Shown here one piece after another: positions 44,474 to 53,145 of a stretch of DNA of 64,000 nucleotides. The notes under the pieces were generated by a model, which was not told the DNA's origin, made no database searches, and saw only the letters and a list, made by a program, of their open reading frames with translations. Source of the DNA: Streptomyces sp. NBC_00433 (GTDB taxonomy: Bacteria; Actinomycetota; Actinomycetes; Streptomycetales; Streptomycetaceae); the NCBI GenBank assembly GCA_036015235.1, contig CP107926.1, positions 2,046,001 to 2,110,000 on the forward strand. Reading direction: 5' to 3'. Both the position numbers and the translations under genes were made by a program. Numbering within the stretch: the stretch's first letter is position 1; every line of letters begins with the position of its first letter.

Positions 44474-45961
44474 CTATTCTCCCGCGCCGTCCTCGGCGCG
44501 CTCGACCAGGGTCCCCAGCACCTCGGCGGCCGCGCGGTGCCCGCTGCCGACGCAGGCGGGGATGCCCACGCCGTCGTAGGGGGCGCCGCAGACCGCGAGG
44601 CCGGGGAGCTTGGCGACCTGCTCGCGGATACGCGCGACGCGGTCGACGTGGCCGACCGGATACTGCGGCAGGCCGCCCTCCCAGCGGGTGACGCGGGCGG
44701 CGACCGGTGCGGCCCGCAGGCCGACCGCCTCCCCCAGGTCCTCGCGGGACAGCCGGACCAGGTCGGTGTCGTCCCAGGCGAGGTCCGCCTCGTCGCCGTG
44801 GCGGCCGACCGAGGTGCGCAGCACCACCGTGTCGCCGCCGGCCGCGTCCTGCCAGCCCCACTTGCGGCTGGAGAAGGTCGAGGCCTTGATCGTACGGCCG
44901 TCGACCGGCGGGACGAGGAAGCCGCTGGACCACGGCAGCCGGTTCAGGTCGGCGCGGCGGAAGGCCATGGTGACCAGCGCCATGCTCGCGTAGTCGATGC
45001 TGCCCAGGTCGGCCGCGGCGGCCGGCGACTCGGCTCCGAGCAGCCGGGCGGCGACGGGCGCGGGGGCGGCGAGGACCACGGCGTCGGCGTCGACGGCGCG
45101 GTCGTCGAGGCGGACCTGCCAGCCGTGCGGCCCGGTCCTGCGCAGCTCGCGCACCGGCGCGGAGGTCTCGATGGTGACGCCGGCGGCCCGGCAGGCGTCG
45201 GCGACGGCGAGCGGCAGCCGGCCGATGCCGCCGCGGATGCCGTTGAAGACCGGTCCGGTGCCGGCCCCGGCGGCGGCCTTGGCCTGGACCGAGCGGGCGG
45301 CCTCGATCAGCGAGCGCCGGCCGCGGGCCGCGGCGTAGAGCTGGGGGACGGCGGCGCGCAGCGAAATCTCGTACGCGTTCCCGGCGTAGACGCCGCCGAG
45401 CAGCGGCTCCACCAGCCGGTCGACGACCTCGCGGCCGAGGCGGGCGGCGACGAAGGCGCCGACGGCCACATCGCCGCCGATCCCGGTGCGCGGCAGGACG
45501 TGGTCGAGCGGCAGCCGGGCGAGGCCCGCGGCGGAGAGCACCCCGGAGGCGGCGAGCGGGCCCAGGTCGCCGGGCACGCCCATCACATGGCCCTTGGGCA
45601 TGGGGCGCAGCCTGCCGCGGGTCCACAGGGCGGCGCCGAGCACGGCGGGCGGCTCCAGGTCGTCGCCGAGGCCGACCTCGCGGGCCAGCCCGACCGCTTC
45701 CGGGCGGCGGGCCAGAATCGATTCGGCACCGAGGTCGACCGGCACTCCGGCGATCTCGTCCGCGTGCAGCTTGCCGCCGAGCCGGGCGGAGGCCTCCAGG
45801 AGCGTCACCCGGACGCCCGCGCCGGCCAGCCGGTGGGCGGCGGCCAGGCCCGAGATGCCGCCGCCGATCACCACCACATGTCGCCCCGCGGGTCCTGCCT
45901 GGGGTCCCGCTGCCCGGTCGCGGGCGGCTGCCTGGTCCGTGCCGCTGTGCGTGTGGCTCAT
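44474..45961 (-). CDS. hemY: Protoporphyrinogen/coproporphyrinogen III oxidase (HemY type)
   Basis: A 495-residue FAD amine-oxidase-fold enzyme. The FAD motif [17 protein letters not shown] and [22 protein letters not shown] are near the N-terminus. The C-terminal [25 protein letters not shown] is characteristic. With hemQ directly downstream, it most likely oxidises coproporphyrinogen III (CgoX role) rather than protoporphyrinogen. It is divergent from the DUF4349 lipoprotein gene. Confidence 0.94.
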   Translation of the reverse strand: MSHTHSGTDQAAARDRAAGPQAGPAGRHVVVIGGGISGLAAAHRLAGAGVRVTLLEASARLGGKLHADEIAGVPVDLGAESILARRPEAVGLAREVGLGDDLEPPAVLGAALWTRGRLRPMPKGHVMGVPGDLGPLAASGVLSAAGLARLPLDHVLPRTGIGGDVAVGAFVAARLGREVVDRLVEPLLGGVYAGNAYEISLRAAVPQLYAAARGRRSLIEAARSVQAKAAAGAGTGPVFNGIRGGIGRLPLAVADACRAAGVTIETSAPVRELRRTGPHGWQVRLDDRAVDADAVVLAAPAPVAARLLGAESPAAAADLGSIDYASMALVTMAFRRADLNRLPWSSGFLVPPVDGRTIKASTFSSRKWGWQDAAGGDTVVLRTSVGRHGDEADLAWDDTDLVRLSREDLGEAVGLRAAPVAARVTRWEGGLPQYPVGHVDRVARIREQVAKLPGLAVCGAPYDGVGIPACVGSGHRAAAEVLGTLVERAEDGAGE

Positions 45962-46096
45962 ACGTCCACTGTCTCAGACTCCGGATCGAGTTCCGACCGT
46001 GACGCCTTCGGTACCGCGGAGCGGCAACGTGACGGCGGGGTCGTCCGTCCAACCGACGGCATGACACAACGGCCCTTGTTCTTGGGGGGATTTGAG

Positions 46097-47338
46097 ATGA
46101 GACCCAGCACAAGACCCAGCAGAAGACGCAGTGCAGGACCCGGTGCGGGACCTGCCGCGGGACCTGAGGGAGGACCCGCGGCGGAACCCGCTGCCGGGCG
46201 GCGCGTGCCCGGGGCCCGCCGCCACCGGCGCGGCGCCGCCGCCTTCGCGGCACTGCTGCTCGCCGGCGCCCTCGGCGTCGCCGGGTGCAGCGCGTCCGAC
46301 AACGCGTCCGACGGGGACAAGGCGGCCGCCCCGGCGGACGGCGCCCGCAGCGCGCCGCAGGCCGGCTCGACGGGCGGCGACAGCGGCGGTGGCGGCAGCG
46401 CGGACAGCGGCGCCGTGGCGGAAGGTACGGCGCCGAGCGCGCCGGCCGCCGGGAAGGGCGGCAAGACGCCGTCGCTCGCCCCGAAATACCTGGTGCGCAC
46501 CGCGGAGCTGAGTGTGCGCACCCCGCACGTGGAGGACGCGTTGCAGCAGGCCAGGACGCTGGTCGCCGGTGTGGGCGGCTACTCCGGCGACGAGGACACG
46601 GCGGTGGACGCGGCGGGCCACGCCACGTCCACGATCCAGCTGCGGGTGCCGCCGGCGGCGTACGACAAGCTGCTCGACGACCTCGCCGGGCTCGGCACCC
46701 TGCTGGGGCGCAAGGTGAGCGTGGACGACGTCACCAGCCAGGTGGTGGACGTGCAGAGCCGGGTGAAGTCGCAGCAGGCCAGCGTCGACCGGGTGCGCAA
46801 GCTGATGGACCAGGCGTCGGGGCTCACCGACGTGGTGTCGCTGGAGAGCGAACTGAGCACCCGCGAGGCCGCGTTGGAGGCGCTGGAGGCCCAGCAGGCG
46901 TCGCTGCGGGCGCAGGCGGACCTGGCCGCGGTGACGCTGCGGCTGAGCGAGCCGCCGGTGAAGGCGGTGGTGCACAAGCCGGTGGTGAAGAAGGTGCACA
47001 AGGACGGCTTCTGGAAGACGGTCGGCAAGGCCCTCGGCGGCGGCTGGCACGCCCTCTACGTGAGCGTGCGGCTCGTGCTGGTCGTCCTGGCGGCGGTACT
47101 GCCCTTCCTGGCGGTCGGGGCACTGACCTGGGCGGTCGTCCTGCTGGTGCACCGGCGGTGGCCGCGGACCGCGCCGGCCGCGCCGCCGCGGCGGCCCGGA
47201 TCGCGGCTGCCGCAGCACCCGCCGGTGCCCGAACCGCGGCAGGACCCGCCCGCGCGGGCGTCGCAGGGGGCCGCGGTGCCGCCCGCGCCCGCTGCTCCGT
47301 CGGCCGAGCCGCCGGCGGAGCAGGAGCCGCCGGCCTGA
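46097..47338 (+). CDS. DUF4349 lipoprotein
   Basis: A 413-residue lipoprotein. A basic, Pro/Gly-rich N-terminus precedes a hydrophobic signal and the lipobox LGVAGCSAS (Cys at about 63). The DUF4349 core is APKYLVRTAELSVRTPHVEDALQQARTLV..GGYSGDED, with a coiled-coil stretch (VQSRVKSQQASVDRVRKLMDQ..STREAALEALEAQQASLRAQADLAAVTLRLSEPP). A membrane helix (RLVLVVLAAVLPFLAVGALTWAVVLLV) and a Pro-rich cytosolic tail follow. The ATG at 46097 follows GGGGGGA; an ATG at 46061 is also possible. Function unknown. Confidence 0.85.
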   Translation: MRPSTRPSRRRSAGPGAGPAAGPEGGPAAEPAAGRRVPGARRHRRGAAAFAALLLAGALGVAGCSASDNASDGDKAAAPADGARSAPQAGSTGGDSGGGGSADSGAVAEGTAPSAPAAGKGGKTPSLAPKYLVRTAELSVRTPHVEDALQQARTLVAGVGGYSGDEDTAVDAAGHATSTIQLRVPPAAYDKLLDDLAGLGTLLGRKVSVDDVTSQVVDVQSRVKSQQASVDRVRKLMDQASGLTDVVSLESELSTREAALEALEAQQASLRAQADLAAVTLRLSEPPVKAVVHKPVVKKVHKDGFWKTVGKALGGGWHALYVSVRLVLVVLAAVLPFLAVGALTWAVVLLVHRRWPRTAPAAPPRRPGSRLPQHPPVPEPRQDPPARASQGAAVPPAPAAPSAEPPAEQEPPA

Positions 47339-47353
47339 CCGGCGGCCGGGCGC

Positions 47354-48403
47354 TCAGGCCGTCTGCGTGGTGCGGTGGACGAATTCCACCAGGCGGCTGA
47401 GGGCGTCCGGGTCCATGGTGGGCAGGACGCCGTGGCCGAGGTTGAAGATGTGGCCGGTGCCGGCCGCGGCCGCGGCGTCCAGCACCTCACGGGTCTTCGC
47501 CTCGACGGCCGCGGTCGGGGCGAAGAGCACCGCCGGGTCGAGGTTGCCCTGCAGGGCCTTGCCTGGCCCGACCCGGCGCGCGGCCTCGTCCAGCGGCACC
47601 CGCCAGTCGACGCCCACCACGTCGGCGCCCGCCTGGCCCATCAGGCCGAGCAGCTCGCCGGTGCCGACGCCGAAGTGGATGCGGGGCACCCCGTATCCGG
47701 CGACGGCGTCGAAGACCTTCGCCGAGGACGGCATCACGTAGCGCCGGTAGTCGGCGGGCGACAGCGCGCCGACCCAGGAGTCGAAGAGCTGCACCGCGCT
47801 GGCGCCGGCCTCGATCTGCACCTTCAGGAAGGCCGAGGTGATGTCCGCGAGCCGGTCGAGCAGGTCGCGCCACAGCTCGGGGTCGCCGTACATCAGGGCC
47901 TTGGTGCGCTCGTGGTTGCGGGACGGGCCGCCCTCCACGAGGTAGCTGGCCAGTGTGAAGGGGGCGCCGGCGAAGCCGATGAGCGGGGTGGCGCCCAGCT
48001 CGGCGGTGAGCATGCCGACGGCCTCGGTCACATAGCCGACGTCGGTGGGCTCCAGGTCGCGCAGCCTGGCCAGGTCCTGCCGGGTGCGGATCGGGTCCGC
48101 GACGACCGGCCCGACGCCCGGCTTGATGTCCAGGTCGACGCCGATCGCCTTGAGCGGCACCACGATGTCGCTGTAGTAGATCGCCGCGTCCACCCGGTGC
48201 CGCCTGACGGGCTGCAGGGTGATCTCGGTCACCAGCTCGGGCCGCGTGCACGATTCGAGCATCGGGATGCCCTCACGCAGCTTGAGGTACTCGGGCAGGG
48301 ACCGCCCGGCCTGCCGCATGAACCACACGGGGGTGTGCGGCACCGGTTCGTTCCGGCAGGCACGGATGAAAGGGGAAGCAGCGGTCTGCTGGTGCGCACT
48401 CAC
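47354..48403 (-). CDS. hemE: Uroporphyrinogen decarboxylase
   Basis: A 349-residue enzyme converting uroporphyrinogen III to coproporphyrinogen III. The signature [23 protein letters not shown] is present, with [23 protein letters not shown] and [13 protein letters not shown]. The GTG at 48403 (VSAHQQ) is preferred, with GGGAGG nine bases upstream. It supplies the HemY/HemQ branch encoded 1.4 kb away. It is convergent with the DUF4349 gene and divergent from the DUF3000 gene. Confidence 0.95.
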   Translation of the reverse strand: MSAHQQTAASPFIRACRNEPVPHTPVWFMRQAGRSLPEYLKLREGIPMLESCTRPELVTEITLQPVRRHRVDAAIYYSDIVVPLKAIGVDLDIKPGVGPVVADPIRTRQDLARLRDLEPTDVGYVTEAVGMLTAELGATPLIGFAGAPFTLASYLVEGGPSRNHERTKALMYGDPELWRDLLDRLADITSAFLKVQIEAGASAVQLFDSWVGALSPADYRRYVMPSSAKVFDAVAGYGVPRIHFGVGTGELLGLMGQAGADVVGVDWRVPLDEAARRVGPGKALQGNLDPAVLFAPTAAVEAKTREVLDAAAAAGTGHIFNLGHGVLPTMDPDALSRLVEFVHRTTQTA

Positions 48404-48498
48404 AACCGGCATCCTCCCACGGCGGCGCGGGCACCCAGTTCCGGGGCCTCGGGTGTTGTTGCGCACGCGAGGGGCGCCGGCGCCCTAGTCTTCCGGGC

Positions 48499-49128
48499 AT
48501 GGCAGCGGTACATGGGCAACTCGGCGAGGACGACGGGGTCCCCTTTCCCTTTCGGCATGCGGTGGAAGCCCTGCGGGGGGCGCGGGTGCGGTCCGAAGTG
48601 CGGATCGAGGAGGTGACGGCGCCGCGCCGGCTGGCCTCGTACGCCTACGCGCTGGAGGCCACGGTGGTGGCCGACGGCGAGGAGCTGGCCGACGGGCGGG
48701 TGGTGGTGCTGCACGAACCGGCCGGCCACGACGCCTGGCACGGCACCTTCCGGCTGGTGACGCTGGCCAGGGCCGACCTGGAGCCGGAGATGGCCGGCGA
48801 CCCGCTGCTGCCCGAGGTGAGCTGGTCCTGGCTGACCGGCGCGCTGGCCGCCCGCGGCGCCGACCACGACGAGCCGAGCGGTACGGTCTCGCGCGCGTCC
48901 TCGCACTTCTTCGGCGGCCTCGCCGACCGGCCTGACGAGACCAGGATCGAGCTGCGCGCCTCGTGGTCGCCGCGGGAGCGGCCCGGCGGGCTGATCGACG
49001 TGACGGCCCATCTGGCGGCCTGGTGCGATCTGCTGTGCACCTGCGCGGGCCTGCCGCCCGCCGAGGGCACCGACGCGTCGGTACGCGGTACGGCCGGGGT
49101 GGTGCCGCTGCCGAAGCGGCGCACCTGA
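48499..49128 (+). CDS. DUF3000 family protein
   Basis: A 209-residue soluble protein of the actinobacterial DUF3000 family. Conserved blocks are PFPFRHAVEALRGARVRSEVRIEEVTAPRRLASYAYALEATV, HDAWHGTFRLVTLARADLEPEMAGDPLLPEVSWSWLTGAL and SHFFGG. No function is assigned. From memory the order hemE-DUF3000-whiI is conserved in Streptomyces. The upstream gap to hemE (about 95 bp) must hold both divergent promoters. Confidence 0.85.
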   Translation: MAAVHGQLGEDDGVPFPFRHAVEALRGARVRSEVRIEEVTAPRRLASYAYALEATVVADGEELADGRVVVLHEPAGHDAWHGTFRLVTLARADLEPEMAGDPLLPEVSWSWLTGALAARGADHDEPSGTVSRASSHFFGGLADRPDETRIELRASWSPRERPGGLIDVTAHLAAWCDLLCTCAGLPPAEGTDASVRGTAGVVPLPKRRT

Positions 49129-49256
49129 CTGACGGGCCGACAGCCCCGGGTGCCGCACGGCGGCGCCCGGGGCACAGCTGTGCCCTGCCTGCTCTGGCGT
49201 TCGATCGGCCGTCCGATTTGCCGGAAATAATGCTCAATAAATCGTGATCTTTCCCT

Positions 49257-49284
49257 AAAGCCCGGAGCAATTGCTGCCGAAGGA
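49257..49284 (+). promoter_or_regulatory. Candidate sigma-WhiG promoter of whiI
   Basis: TAAA (49257-49260), a 16-base spacer and GCCGAAGG (49277-49284) resemble the motility/sporulation sigma consensus TAAA-N15-GCCGATAA. Published work makes whiI a direct sigma-WhiG target in S. coelicolor. Transcription would start near 49291, which favours the GTG start at 49325. The spacer holds the 10-bp palindrome AGCAATTGCT. The local sequence is notably AT-rich for this genome. Confidence 0.6.
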
Positions 49285-49324
49285 AGTGATGACCATTCCA
49301 GTCCCCTTTGCCACAGGAGGCCCG

Positions 49325-49993
49325 GTGTCCGTTCTTCTCGAGCAGCCCACGAGCCTGGTCGCCTACCGTCCCAGCAAGCCGACGGCCATGGTCGTCGTAG
49401 CCGACCCCCGCGTCCGCTCCACTGTCACCCGACACCTGTGGGCTCTCGGAGTTCGCGATGTGATCGAGGCCTCGTCGATCGCCGAGGCCCGGCCCCGGGT
49501 CGGTAACCCCCGCGACATCTGCGTCGCCGACGTCCATCTCCCCGACGGTTCCGGCCTGACCCTGCTCGCCGAGACCCGCGCGGCCGGCTGGCCCAACGGC
49601 CTCGCGCTCTCCGCCGCCGACGACATCGGCGCGGTACGCAACGCCCTCGCGGGCGGCGTCAAGGGCTACGTCGTGACCGGTACGCGCAACAGCCCCGGCT
49701 CCATGGCCGGCCGCCCCGGCCTCGCCCCCCTCGGCGCCACCGCTGCGCGCATGCAGCGCCGCCCCCCCGGCGCCAACGGCCATCCTGGCAGCGGTTACCG
49801 GGAGCTGTCGGGGCGCGAGGTGGAGGTGCTCCGGCTCGTCGCCGAGGGCCAGTCCAACAAGGCGATCGGCGTCTCCATGGGCCTGTCGGCCCTGACCGTC
49901 AAGAGCCACCTGGCCCGTATCGCCCGCAAGCTCGGCACGGGTGACCGCGCCGGCATGGTCGCGGTCGCGCTCCGCACGGGCATCATCCACTGA
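49325..49993 (+). CDS. whiI: Orphan sporulation response regulator WhiI
   Basis: A 222-residue NarL/FixJ-type regulator recognised as WhiI, required for late sporulation in Streptomyces. The receiver domain (about 19-125) has D27 (VVADPRV) and the expected acceptor D69 (VADVHLPDGSG), but the phosphorylation pocket is incomplete, as reported for this family. The C-terminal LuxR-type HTH (about 160-220) contains ELSGREVEVLRLVAEGQSNKAIGVSMGLSALTVKSHLARIARKL. No sensor kinase is adjacent. The GTG at 49325 has AGGAGG upstream. A palindromic terminator follows the stop. Confidence 0.92.
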   Translation: MSVLLEQPTSLVAYRPSKPTAMVVVADPRVRSTVTRHLWALGVRDVIEASSIAEARPRVGNPRDICVADVHLPDGSGLTLLAETRAAGWPNGLALSAADDIGAVRNALAGGVKGYVVTGTRNSPGSMAGRPGLAPLGATAARMQRRPPGANGHPGSGYRELSGREVEVLRLVAEGQSNKAIGVSMGLSALTVKSHLARIARKLGTGDRAGMVAVALRTGIIH

Positions 49994-50000
49994 CCCCTCC

Positions 50001-50022
50001 GGGGGCGGAACGTTCCGCCCCC
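50001..50022 (+). terminator. Perfect palindromic hairpin after whiI
   Basis: GGGGGCGGAACGTTCCGCCC followed by CC is a 22-bp perfect palindrome eight bases after the whiI stop. It would fold as a 9-bp stem with an ACGT loop. Confidence 0.75.
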
Positions 50023-50034
50023 ACCTCCGCCACT

Positions 50035-50284
50035 CCCTGCGGGGGGCTGTTCCGGACTCCACAGTCGCGCTGCGTGGGGGCTTGTCGCGCAGTTCCCCGC
50101 GCCCCTGGGCGCGTGCCTCCTCCTGTTGCGTTCACAGTTGCGGTCCGCTGTGGCCGGCCGCGCAGTTCCCCGCGCCCCTTTGGGCCCGCGTCCTCCTGCG
50201 CCCAGGCGGTTGACTCTGGCAGGGGCTGGGCTCCGCGCAGAGGGCACGCGTTTTTCAGGGGCGCGGGGAACTGCGCGACAAGCC
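50035..50284. repeat. Second long copy of the dispersed intergenic element
   Basis: The left part matches 22046 onward in order: CCCTGCGGGG, GGACTCCACAGT, GCGCAGTTCCCCGCGCCCCT, TTTGGGCCC, GGCAGGGGC and GTTTTTCAGGGGCGCGGGGA. The right arm pairs with the left only over about 29 bp (to GACAAGCC) and is then replaced by unrelated Gly-rich sequence, so this copy is truncated. It occupies most of the 384-bp gene-free gap between whiI and the RNase D gene (49994-50377). Confidence 0.8.
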
Positions 50285-50377
50285 GTCCGCCGGGGGAAGG
50301 GCCCGGGAAAGGGGGCGGGGGCACCCCGGGAGGGACGAGGGAACCCCCGGAGGGCGTGGCACGGGTAGCCTTGACAG

Positions 50378-51628
50378 GTGACCGACGCCAGAGAGACCGC
50401 AGCCCCGGAAGAAGAGGCGGCGCCGGTTCCGCTGCTGGACCCGCGCGAGGGCATCCCGCCGGTGACCGCGGACCCCGAGGCTCTCAAGGAAGTCGTCGCG
50501 GCCTTCGCCGCGGGTTCGGGCCCCGTCGCCGTCGATGCCGAGCGCGCCTCCGGCTACCGCTACGGGCAGCGGGCCTACCTGGTCCAGCTGCGCCGCACCG
50601 GAGCAGGGACCGCGCTGATCGACCCCGTCGGGTGTCCCGACCTGTCCTCGCTGGACGCCGCGCTGCACGGCACCGAGTGGGTGCTGCACGCCGCCACCCA
50701 GGACCTCCCGTGCCTCGCGGAGCTCGGCATGCGTCCCACCTCGCTGTTCGACACCGAGCTGGCCGGGCGGCTGGCCGGCTTCCCGCGGGTCGGGCTCGGC
50801 GCGATGGTCGAGCAGGTGTTGGGCTTCGCCCTGGAGAAGGGCCATTCCGCGGTCGACTGGTCCACGCGCCCGCTGCCCGAGCCGTGGCTGCGGTATGCCG
50901 CGCTGGACGTCGAACTGCTGGTCGACCTGCGCGACGCGCTGGAGGAGGAGCTGCGCACCCAGGGAAAGCTGGAGTGGGCGCTCCAGGAGTTCGCGGCGAT
51001 CGCCGCGGCCCCGCCGCCGGCTCCCCGGGTGGACCCGTGGCGCCGCACGTCGGGCATGCACAAGGTGCGCAGGCGGCGCCAGATCGGCGTGGTGCGCGAG
51101 CTGTGGCTGGCCCGCGACCGTGCCGCCCGGGAGCGGGACGTCTCGCCGGGCCGGGTGCTGAGCGACGCGGCGATCGTGGCCGCCGCGCTGGAGAGTCCGC
51201 CGAATGTGCACGCGCTGGCCGCGCTGCCCGGTTTCGGGCACCGGATGGGCCGCCGCCAGCTCGACCAGTGGCAGGCGGCGGTGGACAAGGCCCGCGGCCT
51301 TCCCGAGCGGGAGCTGCCGCAGCCGACGGCCGCGTACACCGGGCCGCCCCCGCCGCGCGCCTGGGCGGACAAGGACCCGGCTGCCGCCGCCCGCCTGTCG
51401 GCGGCGCGCGCCGCGGTCACCGGCCTGGCGGAGGAGCTGAACCTCCCGCAGGAGAACCTGATCACGCCGGACACCGTCCGCCGGGTCTGCTGGTCGCCGC
51501 CGGGCGACCGCTCGGCCGAGGCGGTCGCCGCCGCGCTGGCCGAGCTGGGCGCCCGCCCGTGGCAGATCGGGCTGACGTCGCCGCTGCTGGCCGAGTCCCT
51601 CACGGCCCGCCCGCCGACGGCGGAGTAG
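50378..51628 (+). CDS. RNase D family ribonuclease with HRDC domain
   Basis: A 416-residue protein. The DEDDy exonuclease domain (about 30-205) has VAVDAERASGY (D53, E55), HAATQDLPCL and YAALDVELL with the Tyr-x3-Asp pattern. An HRDC domain (about 215-300) includes VVRELWLARDRAARERDVSPGRVLSDAAIVAAA. A C-terminal Pro-rich and helical extension follows. It should trim 3' ends of tRNA or other RNA. The GTG at 50378 is chosen from the N-terminal pattern of homologues. Confidence 0.9.
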   Translation: MTDARETAAPEEEAAPVPLLDPREGIPPVTADPEALKEVVAAFAAGSGPVAVDAERASGYRYGQRAYLVQLRRTGAGTALIDPVGCPDLSSLDAALHGTEWVLHAATQDLPCLAELGMRPTSLFDTELAGRLAGFPRVGLGAMVEQVLGFALEKGHSAVDWSTRPLPEPWLRYAALDVELLVDLRDALEEELRTQGKLEWALQEFAAIAAAPPPAPRVDPWRRTSGMHKVRRRRQIGVVRELWLARDRAARERDVSPGRVLSDAAIVAAALESPPNVHALAALPGFGHRMGRRQLDQWQAAVDKARGLPERELPQPTAAYTGPPPPRAWADKDPAAAARLSAARAAVTGLAEELNLPQENLITPDTVRRVCWSPPGDRSAEAVAAALAELGARPWQIGLTSPLLAESLTARPPTAE

Positions 51629-51679
51629 CCCCTTTCCGTGTGACCTACGCCGCTTCCCCGAGTTGAACTGTCCCCAACG

Positions 51680-51695
51680 GTTACCCGCGAGTAGC
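51680..51695 (+). promoter_or_regulatory. Candidate operator upstream of fadA
   Basis: GTTACCCGCGAGTAGC is an imperfect palindrome (TACC-CGCG-AGTA type) 206 bp upstream of the fadA GTG, in a 272-bp gap. Similar TTACTCGCGAGTAA-like sites are, in my recollection, common before actinobacterial fatty-acid genes. The regulator is not identified here. Confidence 0.35.
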
Positions 51696-51900
51696 ATGAC
51701 CGTGAGTCGCGTTCACCCTTCGTGGTGCGCGCCCTCGTTCACCATCCCCCCGGGTGGGTGAGCGAGCCAAAGGGCGCGCCGGTGTCGAAAGGGAGAACGC
51801 GCGGAGGCCCCCGAGGAACGAGGGGGTCGAGCACGATCGACTGTCGGCACCGGGTCAAAAGCGCCCGGAGGCGAGCGAACACAAAAAAAGGGAGTACCTC

Positions 51901-53145
51901 GTGCCCCGTACTGCGAGGGACGTCGTCTTCGTCGACGGCGTCCGTACCCCGTTCGGCAAAGCGGGCCCGAAGGGCATTTACCACGAGACCCGCGCCGACG
52001 ACCTGGTGATCAAGTGCATCCGGGAGCTGCTGCGGCGCAATCCTGACCTCGACCCGGCCCGTGTCGACGAGGTCGCCGTCGCCGCGACGACGCAGATCGG
52101 CGACCAGGGGCTGACCCTGGGGCGTACCGCGGGCATCCTGGCCGGGCTGCCGACGACCGTGCCCGGGTTCTCGATCGACCGGATGTGCGCCGGTGCGATG
52201 ACCGCGGTGACGACGACGGCCGGCGGGATCGCGTTCGGCGCCTACGACGTGGTGGTCGCGGGCGGTGTCGAGCACATGGGGCGGCACCCGATGGGCGAGG
52301 GCGTGGACCCGAACCCGCGGTTCGTCTCGGAGAAGCTCGTGGACGAGTCCGCGATGTTCATGGGCATGACCGCGGAGAACCTGCACGACCGCTTCCCCCG
52401 GCTGACCAGGGCGCGGGCCGACGAGTTCGCGGTCCGCAGCCAGGAGAAGGCCGCGAAGGCGTACGCCAACGGCCGGATCCAGCAGGACCTGGTGCCGATC
52501 GCGGTCCGCCGCACCAATGCCGAGGCCGGTGAGACCGGCTGGGGCCTGGCGACCGCTGACGAGCCGATGCGCCCCGGCACCACGCTGGAGCAGCTGGCCG
52601 GGCTCAAGACGCCCTTCAGGCCGCACGGCCGGGTCACCGCGGGCAACGCGGCGGGGCTCAACGACGGTGCGACGGCCTCGCTGCTCGCCGCCGAGGACGT
52701 CGCCGGGGAACTGGGCCTGCCGGTGCGGATGCGCCTGGTGTCCTACGCCTTCGCGGGTGTCGAGCCGGAGGTGATGGGCATCGGCCCGATCCCGGCGACC
52801 GAGAAGGCGCTCGCCAAGGCGGGCCTGGGCATCGAGGACATCGGGCTCTTCGAGGTCAACGAGGCCTTCGCCGTCCAGGTGCTCTCGCTGCTCGACCACT
52901 ACGGCATCGCCGACGACGACCCGCGGGTCAACCAGTACGGCGGCGCCATCGCCTTCGGCCACCCGCTGGCCTCCTCCGGGGTGCGGCTGATGACGCAGCT
53001 GGCCCGGCAGTTCGAGGAGCAGCCGCAGGTGCGCTACGGCATCACCACGATGTGTGTCGGCTTCGGCATGGGCGGCACCGTCGTCTGGGAGAACCCCCAC
53101 TGGAGCGGAGCGGCCATCCAGCACAGCGACGGGAGCGGCAAGTGA
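51901..53145 (+). CDS. fadA: Acetyl-CoA C-acyltransferase (thiolase)
   Basis: A 414-residue thiolase for the last beta-oxidation step. The acyl-enzyme Cys96 is in SIDRMCAGAM. Catalytic NEAFA, GHPLA (about H354) and the second Cys in TMCVGFGMGG (about C385) are present. The GTG at 51901 follows GGGAG in an A-rich leader (AAAAAAAGGGAG), and in-frame sequence further upstream is atypical. The stop overlaps the fadB start, as expected for the two subunits of the fatty-acid oxidation complex. Confidence 0.94.
   Translation: MPRTARDVVFVDGVRTPFGKAGPKGIYHETRADDLVIKCIRELLRRNPDLDPARVDEVAVAATTQIGDQGLTLGRTAGILAGLPTTVPGFSIDRMCAGAMTAVTTTAGGIAFGAYDVVVAGGVEHMGRHPMGEGVDPNPRFVSEKLVDESAMFMGMTAENLHDRFPRLTRARADEFAVRSQEKAAKAYANGRIQQDLVPIAVRRTNAEAGETGWGLATADEPMRPGTTLEQLAGLKTPFRPHGRVTAGNAAGLNDGATASLLAAEDVAGELGLPVRMRLVSYAFAGVEPEVMGIGPIPATEKALAKAGLGIEDIGLFEVNEAFAVQVLSLLDHYGIADDDPRVNQYGGAIAFGHPLASSGVRLMTQLARQFEEQPQVRYGITTMCVGFGMGGTVVWENPHWSGAAIQHSDGSGK

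Noticed and set aside
51663..51697. TTGAAC ... TAGCAT as promoter of fadA
   Set aside because: Spacing of 23 bases is outside the normal range; only the palindromic operator candidate was kept.
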